DNA from: a virus
IMG/VR virus record: IMGVR_UViG_3300030508_000013
Coordinates: 1 to 64,000 of that record
Strand: one strand, 5' to 3'
DNA length: 64,000 bases
The position numbers and the translations under genes are program-made. Of the stretch, positions 63,666-64,000 are shown in pieces. Every line of letters begins with the position of its first letter. Within the stretch, counting starts at the first letter, position 1. Below the pieces are notes generated by a model. The model saw only the letters and a list, made by a program, of their open reading frames with translations. It did not search any database and was not told the DNA's origin.

Positions 63666-63800
63666 AGATATTGCTTTAAAGCAATATCTAGGTAATAGAC
63701 ACAACTGGACACCTAGGGCGCAGCCTCCGTCTGACGCAGACCGGATGGTCACGATACATCCCTGCTCGTGACAAATGATACTCCTTGCCTGTAAAAAAAA
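63666..63800 (-). ncRNA. Candidate structured small RNA or small ORF (28 codons)
   Basis: A locally GC-rich block in AT-rich surroundings. On the minus strand GTCACGA...TCGTGAC and CCGGTCTG...CAGACGG each form hairpins, followed by a 24-nt perfect palindrome (63666-63689) that could terminate transcription. An ORF from TTG at 63774 to TAG at 63688 (MSRAGMYRDHPVCVRRR...SIT, 28 aa, Arg-rich) has an AAGGAG Shine-Dalgarno 6 nt upstream. Either reading is possible. A poly-T/AT tract at about 63797-63815 may be the promoter side. Confidence 0.4.
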
Positions 63801-63891
63801 AATATATTTTATTTCATTACACAACAAAACGGAATATAGCCTCTCTATACCATCCAAGTAAGTGGACAGTACAAAGAGACTAGATATTATT

Positions 63892-64000
63892 TTAAACGTC
63901 TTGTGGGGTCGGTAAACGTGGTACACGGCGACGTTCTTTATACTTCACAGTCACCTTCTCTATCTCTACACTAGGTCCAGCGATACGCATCAATCTCCAG
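63892..64000 (-). CDS. Hypothetical protein, C-terminal part (gene runs off the right edge)
   Basis: An open frame enters from the right edge and stops with TAA at 63892. The visible end is WRLMRIAGPSVEIEKVTVKY, then KERRRVPRLPTPQDV, basic and proline-containing. Too short to assign. It would be followed by the candidate small RNA or ORF 63666-63800. Confidence 0.5.
   Translation of the reverse strand, partial: WRLMRIAGPSVEIEKVTVKYKERRRVPRLPTPQDV

Noticed and set aside
63621-63926. Minus-strand ORF of 101 codons at the right end
   Set aside because: It overlaps the real partial gene ending at 63892 and the structured island in another frame, has no Shine-Dalgarno and gives a Cys/Ser/Leu-rich improbable protein.
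1-64000. CRISPR array, insertion sequence or integrase
   Set aside because: No evenly spaced direct repeats, terminal inverted repeats around a transposase, or integrase motifs were seen; repeated sequence is confined to introns, terminators and protein modules.

Overview
The window is a stretch of a large, AT-rich, tailed double-stranded DNA phage of the phiKZ type (a jumbo phage). The main evidence is a split multisubunit RNA polymerase next to a prohead protease and a giant tail protein carrying peptidoglycan-hydrolase domains. This is the order of genes 175, 178, 180 and 181 of phage phiKZ as I recall it. A membrane-anchored endolysin of the signal-arrest-release type suggests a Gram-negative host. 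I cannot name the host species. I saw no tRNA, rRNA, CRISPR array, insertion sequence or integrase.

Positions 1-16570 (all minus strand): small unknown genes, a prohead protease, three probably structural proteins, then a virion-type RNA polymerase beta gene and a beta' N-terminal gene. These two genes are cut by four group I introns (5676-6028, 6944-8379, 10024-11344, 13325-15113). Each intron has a visible P7 core (R and S elements), and three carry homing endonuclease ORFs. Splicing rebuilds one beta polypeptide of 1525 aa and one beta' fragment of 541 aa. One intron sits inside the catalytic DFDGD motif. The missing C-terminus of beta appears to be encoded separately at 32099-32788.

Positions 16654-28381: the 2633-aa tail/tape-measure-like protein, a 732-aa structural protein and a convergent low-complexity protein. 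Positions 28438-36486 (mostly minus): a NADAR-like protein, a DUF2493/SLOG protein, a MazG-like pyrophosphatase, a RecA/UvsX-like protein, the beta C-terminal piece, a frameshifted membrane protein gene and several unknowns. Positions 36571-47135: RNase H, structural proteins, two inner-head-like paralogues, a repeat-rich tail protein, and the baseplate spike with its PAAR tip. Positions 47206-52135: an SbcC/Rad50-like ATPase, small unknown genes and a virion protein.

Positions 52223-60809 form a tail-fibre locus with two proteins sharing an N-terminal attachment module, including a 1477-aa multi-repeat fibre. Positions 60911-61910 are a holin-like and endolysin lysis cassette. Positions 61995-64000 (minus) hold small genes, two of which resemble the C-terminal domain of bacterial RNA polymerase alpha. 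Many transcription-unit ends carry a hairpin next to or flanked by GGCATA / TATGCC.

Limits: all homology statements come from reading motifs by eye. No database search or folding program was run.
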